This document shows positions 1-5,740 of a DNA stretch of 11,029 bases, piece by piece (the first letter of the stretch is position 1; the number at the start of each line of letters is the position of its first letter). The notes under the pieces were generated by a model. The model was not told the DNA's origin and did not search any database. It was given only the letters and a program-made list of their open reading frames with translations. A program made the translations under genes and the position numbers. Origin of the DNA: an uncultured Bacilli bacterium (lineage in GTDB: Bacteria > Bacillota_I > Bacilli_A > ML615J-28 > CAG-313); the NCBI GenBank assembly GCA_904501965.1, contig CAJGCS010000026.1, positions 1 to 11,029 of the forward strand. The letters are read 5' to 3'.

Positions 1-765
1 CAAGTTGGAAAGGCGGGAAGCGGAGACCCTCTTACAATTTATCTTGTTGTAATAAGTGTTGTTTTATTAATTAAACTAATCTTTAAAAAGAAAACTCCAG
101 TTGATATTCTAATTATTCCACTGTTTGGAGTAATACTTGGTATTGTTTCAGTTTTATTAATAAGAATACCAACAATCTATGTAACATATGGTATTCAGTT
201 TATTGTAGATAAAGCAACCTTTGCTGCACCATTTATTTTCGGTATTATCATTAGTGTTGTTATGGGAATGGCTTTAACTGCACCAATATCTTCTGCAGCT
301 ATTGCTGCTATTGTCTTTACAGGTAGTGGAGAAGGAATGATGCTTGCAAGTGGTGCTGCTGTTGTTGGCTGCTGTACACAAATGGTTGGTTTTGCTATTC
401 AATCAAGAAAAGATAATAATATAGGAACTATTCTATCTGTTGGAATTGGTACTAGTATGCTACAATTTAAAAACATCTTAAAGAAACCTATAATTTGGCT
501 TCCAACTATAATTGCTTCTGCAATTTTAGGACCAATATCTACATGTTTATTTAAAATTAAATGTCTAGGAATTAATGCTGGAATGGGAACAGCGGGTTTT
601 GTTGGTGTAATTGGCTCATTTGACTCGATGGGATATTCTTTTACAAATTTCTTAATTATTGTTTTAATGGAAATTGTATTACCTGCTTTGCTTGTTTTTG
701 TAATAGATTTGATATTTAGAAAACTTAAATTAATTAAACCAGGAGATTTGAAAATAAATGATTAA
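1..765 (+). CDS. PTS IIC-like membrane protein (PTS_EIIC_2 family), 5'-truncated
   Basis: The reading frame is open from the first base, so the gene begins before the window; 254 C-terminal residues are visible. The protein is almost entirely hydrophobic, with several membrane segments separated by short Gly/Pro-rich loops. The stretch around positions 379-540 has the sequence signature of the PTS_EIIC_2 family (Pfam PF13303): a 'GFAIQS' loop, a 'GIGTSMLQFKNI' motif, then 'KKPIIWLP' and 'LGPIST'. Family members are usually about 340-360 residues and are annotated as PTS sugar-transporter IIC subunits or relatives in the cytoplasmic membrane. Many occur without adjacent IIA/IIB genes and their substrates are unknown, and no IIA/IIB gene is visible here. 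An internal ATG at 262 is not the start, because family sequence continues upstream of it. A strong terminator follows directly. Family assignment is fairly sure; substrate is unknown. Confidence 0.82.
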   Translation, partial: QVGKAGSGDPLTIYLVVISVVLLIKLIFKKKTPVDILIIPLFGVILGIVSVLLIRIPTIYVTYGIQFIVDKATFAAPFIFGIIISVVMGMALTAPISSAAIAAIVFTGSGEGMMLASGAAVVGCCTQMVGFAIQSRKDNNIGTILSVGIGTSMLQFKNILKKPIIWLPTIIASAILGPISTCLFKIKCLGINAGMGTAGFVGVIGSFDSMGYSFTNFLIIVLMEIVLPALLVFVIDLIFRKLKLIKPGDLKIND

Positions 766-802
766 AAAAGTATAAAGCACAATAGTGTGCTTTATACTTT
801 TT
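765..802 (+). terminator. Rho-independent terminator after the PTS IIC-like gene
   Basis: A 16-bp perfect inverted repeat: left arm 765-780 (ends AAAGCAC), 6-nt loop 781-786, right arm 787-802 (starts GTGCTTT). The right arm ends in a T run. It begins on the last base of the stop codon. Because arm and flanks are A-rich on the left and T-rich on the right, it could act in both directions. Confidence 0.9.
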
Positions 803-838
803 ATTTGTATATATAATGAAGAAAAATCAAATTTGATA

Positions 839-844
839 TATAAT
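839..844 (+). promoter_or_regulatory. Possible -10 box for the aldolase gene
   Basis: A TATAAT hexamer lies 25 bases before the ATG at 869, downstream of the terminator, so a promoter is expected here. No good -35 hexamer is found 16-18 bases upstream, and a second TATAAT at 812-817 is an equally plausible candidate. Weak evidence from sequence alone in such AT-rich DNA. Confidence 0.3.
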
Positions 845-868
845 AATATAGAAAAGAAGGTAGAAAAT

Positions 869-1894
869 ATGATTAATTTAAAAAACGACTATTGTGGAAT
901 TGCTCATCCTAAAGTGCTTGAAAAAATGATGTATTTTTCTAAAGAATACTTTAATGGATATGGACTTGATGTTATTAGCGATAAAGCAAAAGAACTGATT
1001 AAAAAAGAAATTGGAATGAACGATGTTGATATTCATTTCTTAGTAGGTGGTACAATTGCAAATAAATGTGTAATCCATAATGCACTAAGAACTTATGAGG
1101 CTGTTATTTGTGCAGATACAGGTCATATTAATGTTCATGAAACAGGTGCAATTGAATCAACTGGTCATAAGGTGTTAACTTGTCAAAATGAAGACGGGAA
1201 AGTAGTACCTAGTAGAGTAAAAGAAGTGTATAACCTTCATGTTGATGAACATATGGTAAAACCTAAAATGCTTTATATTTCGAATTCAACTGAAACAGGA
1301 AGTGTTTATACTTTATCTGAATTACAAGAATTAAGCGCCTTATGCAAAGAATTAGATCTACTATTTTACATGGATGGAGCTAGACTTGGCGCTGCTCTTA
1401 CATCAAATATGTGTGATTATACACTTAATGATATTGCAAAACTTGTAGATGTTTTCTACATTGGTGGTACTAAAAACGGTGCAATGCTTGGTGAAGCGGT
1501 TGTAATAATTAATGATAAATTAAAAGAAAACTTCCGTTTTATGATTAAACATTTAGGTGCAATGTATTCAAAAGGGTTTGTTGCTGGAATCAATTTTTAT
1601 GCATTATTTGAAGATGGGCTGTTTTTTGAAATTGCCAAGCAAGAAAATAAAATGGCAAATGAACTATATAAAAAGTTAATTAGTCTTGGTATAACTTTTG
1701 CATCTACGCCACAGTCTAATCAAATATTTCCTGTGTTTAAAAATAATATAATAGAAAAAATAAAAGATTTAATTTCATTTGAAGTTTGGAATGTAGGAAG
1801 TGATGAAACTACAATTAGATTTGTTACAAGTTATATGACAACTTTAGAAGAAATTGATAAAACTATTGAAATTATTAAGGAAGTAATCGCTTAG
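869..1894 (+). CDS. PLP-dependent threonine aldolase / beta-eliminating lyase family protein
   Basis: A 341-residue fold-type I PLP enzyme of the beta-eliminating lyase/low-specificity L-threonine aldolase family (PF01212), close to the usual family length. Characterised members cleave L-threonine or L-allo-threonine to glycine and acetaldehyde in the cytoplasm. Visible landmarks: H86 in 'DTGHINVHE', matching the histidine that stacks on the cofactor ring; D169 and R172 in 'MDGARLG', which contact the pyridine nitrogen and substrate carboxylate; and K202 in 'GGTKNG', the expected Schiff-base lysine. The start at 869 is chosen because AGAAGG (855-860) lies 8 bases upstream and the protein then begins as family members do. 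A longer reading from 785 would start inside the terminator arm. It stands alone between a terminator and the next promoter. A related lyase on another beta-hydroxy or beta-substituted amino acid cannot be excluded. Confidence 0.85.
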   Translation: MINLKNDYCGIAHPKVLEKMMYFSKEYFNGYGLDVISDKAKELIKKEIGMNDVDIHFLVGGTIANKCVIHNALRTYEAVICADTGHINVHETGAIESTGHKVLTCQNEDGKVVPSRVKEVYNLHVDEHMVKPKMLYISNSTETGSVYTLSELQELSALCKELDLLFYMDGARLGAALTSNMCDYTLNDIAKLVDVFYIGGTKNGAMLGEAVVIINDKLKENFRFMIKHLGAMYSKGFVAGINFYALFEDGLFFEIAKQENKMANELYKKLISLGITFASTPQSNQIFPVFKNNIIEKIKDLISFEVWNVGSDETTIRFVTSYMTTLEEIDKTIEIIKEVIA

Positions 1895-1930
1895 TAAAAA
1901 AATATGTTTTTCTTTTTTCTATAACATTTG

Positions 1931-1959
1931 TTGAAAAAAAGTTAAAGATATGGTATAAT
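1931..1959 (+). promoter_or_regulatory. Sigma-A promoter of the kinase-lit-metallopeptidase operon
   Basis: -35 TTGAAA (1931-1936), 17-base spacer, -10 TATAAT (1954-1959), with TG at 1951-1952 giving an extended -10. The ribosome binding site AGAGGTGA (1973-1980) and the ATG at 1985 follow within a short leader. Confidence 0.82.
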
Positions 1960-1984
1960 ATTTTATATTTTAAGAGGTGAAAAT

Positions 1985-2518
1985 ATGCTAATCTTAGTTG
2001 GTCCTAGCGCTAGTGGCAAAACTCAAATGTTAAAAATATTAATAGAAAAATATGGTATGGAAAAACTTGTTACTTATACAACACGCAAAATGCGTATTAA
2101 TGAAGTTGATGGTATTGACTATCATTTTATTTCAAAAGAAGATTTCCTAAAAAAACAAAGCGATGGTTTCTTTTTTGAAACTGTAGTTTATAATAATAAT
2201 TATTATGGTACTAGTAAAAACGATTTTTCCAAAAACAAAGCTGTTATCTTAGAACCAACGGGACTAGTAAAATATATTAATGAAGCAAACGATAAAATTA
2301 AAATTGTCGTTTTAACATGTAATAAAGAAGTGTTGAAAAAACGAATGATTATGCGTGGAGATGATGAACTAAGTATCAAAAAACGCATTGAAACTGATGC
2401 CACTTGGTTTAATGAAGAACTTTCTAAACATGCTGATTTAGTGTTAGATACTTCTTTTAGCGATCTTTATTTAGATGCAGAAAGGGTTTATAACTTTTAT
2501 AAAAAAGCTATAAATTAG
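1985..2518 (+). CDS. Guanylate-kinase-like P-loop kinase (divergent)
   Basis: 177 residues, somewhat shorter than typical guanylate kinase (about 190-210), which transfers phosphate from ATP to GMP or dGMP in the cytoplasm. The P-loop is GPSASGKT (residues 6-13). The GMP-binding part is recognisable: R34 and R37 in 'TTRKMR', Y46 in 'GIDYHF', E65 in 'FFFETV', and 'NYYGTS' (72-77) with Y74 and T76. The lid resembles 'RMIMRGDDELSIKKR'. Differences are visible: the usual segment 'L-D-x-D-x-Q-G' after the fourth strand reads 'ILEPTG', so the second aspartate is missing, and the P-loop is not the usual GPSGAGKGT form. It is the first gene of an operon; its TAG ends 7 bases before the membrane-protein ATG. 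It could be the cell's Gmk or a paralog with another nucleotide substrate. The fold is sure, the substrate less so. Confidence 0.75.
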   Translation: MLILVGPSASGKTQMLKILIEKYGMEKLVTYTTRKMRINEVDGIDYHFISKEDFLKKQSDGFFFETVVYNNNYYGTSKNDFSKNKAVILEPTGLVKYINEANDKIKIVVLTCNKEVLKKRMIMRGDDELSIKKRIETDATWFNEELSKHADLVLDTSFSDLYLDAERVYNFYKKAIN

Positions 2519-2525
2519 TGAACAT

Positions 2526-3446
2526 ATGAAAGTATTAGACAGATGTTTAATAATTGTATTTAATTTGTGTTTACTTTTAGTAGCGGTATGGGTATCAGCT
2601 GTTCCGATTGCAAAAAATCCTGCATATTATCATTTTCAATTTAGAGTAAATGATATTTACGGATATGTTGATGATAATGGAGACACTATAGCTCGTCCGC
2701 TTAAGTATATTGGAGGCACAAATAAATATGCAAAATATACTGATGAACAACTAGATGTAATAATAGATCATATTATTGATTATTTATTCAATGATAAAGA
2801 TGATTTTGCTTTAGAACTAGAAAACGTAGAGGTTTCATCTAGATATAATGGAGAATATGAACTACAAGAAAAAGTAGATGTGTTTGGAGAAAAAGCAATT
2901 ACACATATGCAAGATGTTAAACAATTATTTATTATATATCAAATTGTTTCTGTTATTGCTTTTGTAGTGATGCTTGGTATTGGTGCATATCTTTTACTTC
3001 GTATTGGCCAAGTAAGAAAGATTCTTTTTGAATATACGATGCTGTTTTATGGATTGTTCATCTCAATTTGTTCAATTTTTGTAATGGTTAATTTTGCTCT
3101 TGCAATAATAGAATATCAAGAATCTAGTAGTCAATCGGTAATGAATTTCTTTTCAACGTTTGAATATGTGCTATGGCAAAATATTCATTGGCTATTTTTC
3201 CCATTCCAACCTGATAAAGTAGAAGGATCTTTCTTTAACGATACTTTAACAAGTGTTTTAACAACGGACTTGTTTATTACTGCAGTTATAATAGTTCTTG
3301 TTGTTATTGCTTTATTACAAATTTTGTGGTTAAGTTTTACAGTTGTTATGAAACTATTTGGAGGACGAATTGCGTACAAAATCAAAGAATATAAATACAA
3401 AAATTCAATTTCTATTGAACCAACAAATTCCTCATCAAATAGTTAA
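2526..3446 (+). CDS. lit: DUF1461/TIGR01906 integral membrane protein, Lit-like lipoprotein transacylase
   Basis: 306 residues with four predicted membrane segments (about 7-27, 136-158, 170-194 and 248-275) and a large outer-face domain between the first two. This layout, the 'FGEKAITHMQDVK' stretch before segment 2, and the 'HWLFFPF..D' stretch before segment 4 are typical of DUF1461/TIGR01906. Characterised members (Lit of Enterococcus faecalis and Bacillus cereus) move an acyl chain within diacylated lipoproteins to give the lyso form, which alters recognition by Toll-like receptor 2. H127 and H221 both fall on the outer face next to membrane segments and are candidate functional histidines; this is inference. 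The protein is longer than the roughly 210-230 residues I expect for the family, with a charged and Ser/Asn-rich tail after residue 276 that overlaps the next gene. Only a weak start signal precedes the ATG, suggesting coupling to the kinase gene. Confidence 0.72.
   Translation: MKVLDRCLIIVFNLCLLLVAVWVSAVPIAKNPAYYHFQFRVNDIYGYVDDNGDTIARPLKYIGGTNKYAKYTDEQLDVIIDHIIDYLFNDKDDFALELENVEVSSRYNGEYELQEKVDVFGEKAITHMQDVKQLFIIYQIVSVIAFVVMLGIGAYLLLRIGQVRKILFEYTMLFYGLFISICSIFVMVNFALAIIEYQESSSQSVMNFFSTFEYVLWQNIHWLFFPFQPDKVEGSFFNDTLTSVLTTDLFITAVIIVLVVIALLQILWLSFTVVMKLFGGRIAYKIKEYKYKNSISIEPTNSSSNS
3360..3364 (+). promoter_or_regulatory. Internal GGAGG ribosome binding site deciding the metallopeptidase start
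   Basis: GGAGG sits inside the upstream membrane-protein gene, 5 bases before a TTG at 3370 that is in frame with the metallopeptidase. No comparable site precedes the other in-frame TTG codons at 3358 or 3415, so this decides the start. Confidence 0.7.
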
Positions 3447-4086
3447 TACAAATTCACTTAGACTTACACTCAAATTTAATCGAGAAGGTATTCTTGTTAT
3501 TAGAAAACCAAGTGTAATGCCTTTTGAAAAAGTAGAAGCTTTTGTAGTACAACATATTGATTGGATAAAAAAACATTATGAAAACGCAAAAGTTGAAGAA
3601 AGAAGATTTGAAACGGGAGAAAACTATTTATATCTTGGCAAAAACTATAAGTTAGTCATTATTGAAAACAAATATGAAAGTGTTTTTATTCAAGAAAATA
3701 AAATATATGTTTTTGTCCCAAATGGTAAAAATGCAAAAACAATTGTTTCAAAATGGAAAAAAGCAGAATGTGAAAAAACATTTTCCATTCTTTTATTAGA
3801 ATGCTTTAAAAAAATGGAGTATTGTTTAGAAAGATATCCGAATCTTGAAATAAAAAACTATAAAGCAAGATGGGGAACATGTTACCCTAAGAAAAACAAA
3901 ATTTCTTTAAATAGTTCTTTAATTCATGTTGACGTTGATCTGATTGAATATGTAATATTTCATGAATTATCACACTTTGTTCATTTGAATCATAGCAAAT
4001 TTTTTCATGACTTTTTGAAAAAGTTTGTTCCGGATGAATCTAAGAAAAAAGCAAGACTTAGAAAATTTAAATGTTATTATGAATAA
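3370..4086 (+). CDS. YgjP-like zinc metallopeptidase (DUF45 family)
   Basis: 238 residues when started at TTG 3370. The C-terminal half carries the YgjP-like metallopeptidase signature (PF01863): 'RWGTC' at residues 167-171, then HELSH with H198, E199 and H202, and a third likely zinc ligand H208 in 'LNHSKFF'. The N-terminal half ('LRLTLKFNREGILVIRKP' onward) is the beta-rich part that precedes the zinc domain in this family. No signal peptide or membrane segment is seen, so it should act in the cytoplasm. The physiological substrate of the family is poorly known. The gene overlaps the membrane-protein gene by 77 bases in a different frame and starts behind an internal GGAGG. No ATG start is available near the domain's beginning. 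It closes the operon and is followed by a strong terminator. Confidence 0.83.
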   Translation: MRTKSKNINTKIQFLLNQQIPHQIVNTNSLRLTLKFNREGILVIRKPSVMPFEKVEAFVVQHIDWIKKHYENAKVEERRFETGENYLYLGKNYKLVIIENKYESVFIQENKIYVFVPNGKNAKTIVSKWKKAECEKTFSILLLECFKKMEYCLERYPNLEIKNYKARWGTCYPKKNKISLNSSLIHVDVDLIEYVIFHELSHFVHLNHSKFFHDFLKKFVPDESKKKARLRKFKCYYE

Positions 4087-4091
4087 AATAT

Positions 4092-4128
4092 AAAGATAAA
4101 CACAAAAGAAGTTGTGTTTATCTTTTTT
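4092..4128 (+). terminator. Rho-independent terminator of the metallopeptidase operon
   Basis: Perfect 14-bp stem: left arm 4092-4105 (AAAGATAAACACAA), 6-nt loop 4106-4111, right arm 4112-4125, then further T residues to 4128. It begins 5 bases after the stop codon. Confidence 0.9.
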
Positions 4129-4203
4129 ATTTAAACAAAATTAGACATTCAAAAATTAAAATGTTGTTAAGGTTTATCGAAATATAAATAATTAAGAGTT
4201 ATT

Positions 4204-4239
4204 TTGTAGAAATATTGTAGAAAAAATTAATTTGTCGAA
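4204..4239 (+). promoter_or_regulatory. Cluster of Spo0A-box-like words
   Basis: TTGTCGAA at 4232-4239 matches the Spo0A recognition word (0A box, TTGTCGAA) exactly. TTGTAGAA occurs twice, at 4204-4211 and 4215-4222, each one mismatch away and 11 bases apart, about one helical turn. Weaker copies are TTATCGAA at 4174-4181 and TTGTCAAA at 4325-4332. All are on the same strand. Spo0A binding is inferred: the spo0A gene itself is not in the window, but the sigK at its right edge shows that the organism sporulates. Confidence 0.5.
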
Positions 4240-4253
4240 TGATTTTTTATTGT

Positions 4254-4389
4254 TTTGTGACAAAGAGTGAATAAATGGTGATTAAATAATGTTGTCCTTT
4301 TTAAAAAAGGATAATTTGTTCTTTTTGTCAAAATAAATAAAATAATAATAAAGAATAAATAAAATTTAAAATATATAGACAAATTTTGT
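4254..4389. repeat. Three similar 11-bp palindromes upstream of the HTH gene
   Basis: TTTGTGACAAA (4254-4264), TTTTGTCAAAA (4323-4333) and ACAAATTTTGT (4379-4389) are each palindromes around one central base and share TTGT/ACAA half-sites. A further palindrome, TCCTTTTTAAAAAAGGA, lies at 4295-4311. Dimeric regulators bind such sites, so self-regulation by the downstream HTH protein is possible. Which protein binds is unknown. Confidence 0.35.
4289..4336 (+). CDS. Candidate 15-residue peptide ORF upstream of the HTH regulator
   Basis: The ATG at 4289 opens a short frame encoding MLSFLKKDNLFFLSK, ending in TAA. GGTGAT (4277-4282), complementary to the 3' end of 16S rRNA, lies 6 bases before the ATG. 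The peptide is hydrophobic with three lysines in the body and one at the end. It was examined because peptide-sensing regulators of the following type often have a small peptide gene nearby. It has no recognisable export signal, and in AT-rich DNA a 15-codon frame easily arises by chance. Confidence 0.2.
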   Translation: MLSFLKKDNLFFLSK

Positions 4390-4408
4390 TTTATAAGGAG
4401 AATGTAAT

Positions 4409-5677
4409 ATGTCTATTTTTATTTCAAAAGTAAAAAACAACAAAATATTTGAAAAAGCATTATTGCTAAGAAAAATGAATGAAAGAAAAAGTTCTAATGA
4501 TTTTTATTCACTACTATTAAAACGAAAAAGACTTGAAAAAGGTCTAAAGCTAGAAGATGTTGCATCTGGAATTTGTAGTATAAGCTATTTAAGTAGACTT
4601 GAAAATAATCAAACTGATGGAAAAGACGAAAATTTGAAATTATTATTTGAGAAACTTGATTTAAACTATGAAGTAATTAAAAGAGAACGAAATAATAATA
4701 TTTTTGAAGATTTGTTAAAAAAAGAACTTTCTTTTTCTAAAAAAGAAATGATTGATGAAATTTCAAAAACAATATCTTCAATGTCTTATACAAACATTGA
4801 AAGAGATTTGCTTGTTTTGCTTGGATCTATTGTAGAAGAAAACTTTGAAGAAGCAAGATATATTTTGTCAAAACTTGAACTTGAGTTATCATTATTTAGT
4901 AGCGATGAATTATTATTTTATGTTTATATGTTTTGTTGCTATTTATATAAAACAAATCAAAACAAAAGAGCATATGCACAAGTTAAAGTATTAAATTCAC
5001 TTGATATTTCAAATGATTTTTATAAAGCATTAATATGGGATTTGTCAATTGATGTTGCCTTTATTATGGGAGAATATGAACAAGTAGTTAAATTTTATTT
5101 TATGCTTGCTCAGAATAAAGAAAGTTACTTCTTTAATAAAAAGATGGGACTTCATAAATTACAAATGCTTGTTGCTGACTCGAAATTTAATATCCAAGAA
5201 ATAATTAAAGAGTTTTTAAAAATTAAAGAAACAATTGATATGAATGATTTACTAGTATGTACAAATTATTATTACTACTTTGCATTAATTTACTTTAAAA
5301 ATGAGATGTATGAAAAAGTATTAGAAATTTTGAAAGACTTTCTTTATGATGTAAGATGTCTTTCTTTATATGGATATCTTGTTTTAAAAATTGGTAATAA
5401 TGTAGATAAAGCCATATTTATATCAAAGCTTAAAGAAAATAAGTTTACAAAATATGACTATATTTATGAAGCTTTTTGTGAGTATTTAAATCTAACAATA
5501 CATGGGGAAAATAAAACTCATTTATTCATTTATTTAAAACAAAAGATACTTAGTCAAAATTCTTTATTTTATGACCACATAATAAAAGAAATGTCATTAA
5601 GAGAACTAATTGAAGTTGGTTTATCTTCATCAAAGTATAAAGAAACATTAAGATACATTAGTGAAAATGAGCAATAA
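4409..5677 (+). CDS. XRE-type HTH regulator with long helical (TPR-like) C-terminal domain
   Basis: 422 residues. An XRE-type helix-turn-helix occupies about residues 33-88, with 'LKRKRLEKGLKLEDVA' followed by 'SISYLSRLENN', the usual recognition-helix pattern of Rgg/PlcR-type regulators. Residues from about 100 to the end are all-helical, rich in Tyr, Phe, Leu and Lys, and show paired-helix segments suggestive of TPR units (for example near 160-195, 205-235 and 285-315). No enzymatic domain or membrane segment is seen. This architecture is that of RRNPP-type cytoplasmic regulators, many of which bind an imported signalling peptide; the length resembles NprR (about 420 residues) more than the roughly 285-300 of Rgg or PlcR. 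AAGGAG at 4395-4400 fixes the start at 4409 and gives a 32-residue N-terminal extension. It stands between a terminator and the trmR promoter, behind Spo0A-like boxes. Target genes and ligand are unknown. Confidence 0.75.
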   Translation: MSIFISKVKNNKIFEKALLLRKMNERKSSNDFYSLLLKRKRLEKGLKLEDVASGICSISYLSRLENNQTDGKDENLKLLFEKLDLNYEVIKRERNNNIFEDLLKKELSFSKKEMIDEISKTISSMSYTNIERDLLVLLGSIVEENFEEARYILSKLELELSLFSSDELLFYVYMFCCYLYKTNQNKRAYAQVKVLNSLDISNDFYKALIWDLSIDVAFIMGEYEQVVKFYFMLAQNKESYFFNKKMGLHKLQMLVADSKFNIQEIIKEFLKIKETIDMNDLLVCTNYYYYFALIYFKNEMYEKVLEILKDFLYDVRCLSLYGYLVLKIGNNVDKAIFISKLKENKFTKYDYIYEAFCEYLNLTIHGENKTHLFIYLKQKILSQNSLFYDHIIKEMSLRELIEVGLSSSKYKETLRYISENEQ

Positions 5678-5688
5678 AATTTAAAGGC

Positions 5689-5717
5689 TTGAAAAAAAAT
5701 CAATTTTATAGTATACT
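5689..5717 (+). promoter_or_regulatory. Sigma-A promoter of the trmR-trhP1-trhP2 operon
   Basis: -35 TTGAAA (5689-5694), 17-base spacer, -10 TATACT (5712-5717). The ribosome binding site AGGTGG (5731-5736) and the trmR ATG at 5741 follow directly. No terminator separates it from the HTH gene, so some read-through is possible. Confidence 0.8.
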
Positions 5718-5740
5718 TATATAGCTATATAGGTGGTATT

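Larger units (their letters stand above)
4087..4408. other. 322-base intergenic region upstream of the HTH regulator
   Basis: After the terminator at 4092-4128 the region is extremely AT-rich and holds no gene longer than 15 codons. Its few G and C bases cluster in recurring TTGTC/GACAA and TTGTAGAA words, described separately. No convincing vegetative promoter was found; TTGTCA at 4325-4330 could be a -35 element but lacks a good -10 partner. Confidence 0.6.

Noticed and set aside
785..868. N-terminal extension of the aldolase gene from an upstream ATG at 785
   Set aside because: It would start inside the terminator stem, has no ribosome binding site, and family sequence begins only after 869, where AGAAGG is well placed.
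1895..1930. Possible terminator after the aldolase gene
   Set aside because: There are A and T runs that can pair weakly, but no GC-containing stem, so I cannot call a terminator.
4295..4311. TCCTTTTTAAAAAAGGA as a terminator
   Set aside because: A one-base centre leaves no proper loop without unpairing the A/T core, and no T run follows directly. It is kept only as a palindrome.
4308..4316. AGGATAATT as a SigH -35 element
   Set aside because: No GAAT-type -10 lies at the required distance; the nearest GAAT is about 40 bases away.
4325..4356. Promoter TTGTCA plus downstream -10 for the HTH gene
   Set aside because: The DNA is an AT-rich repeat-like stretch with several poor -10 matches at different spacings; nothing stands out.
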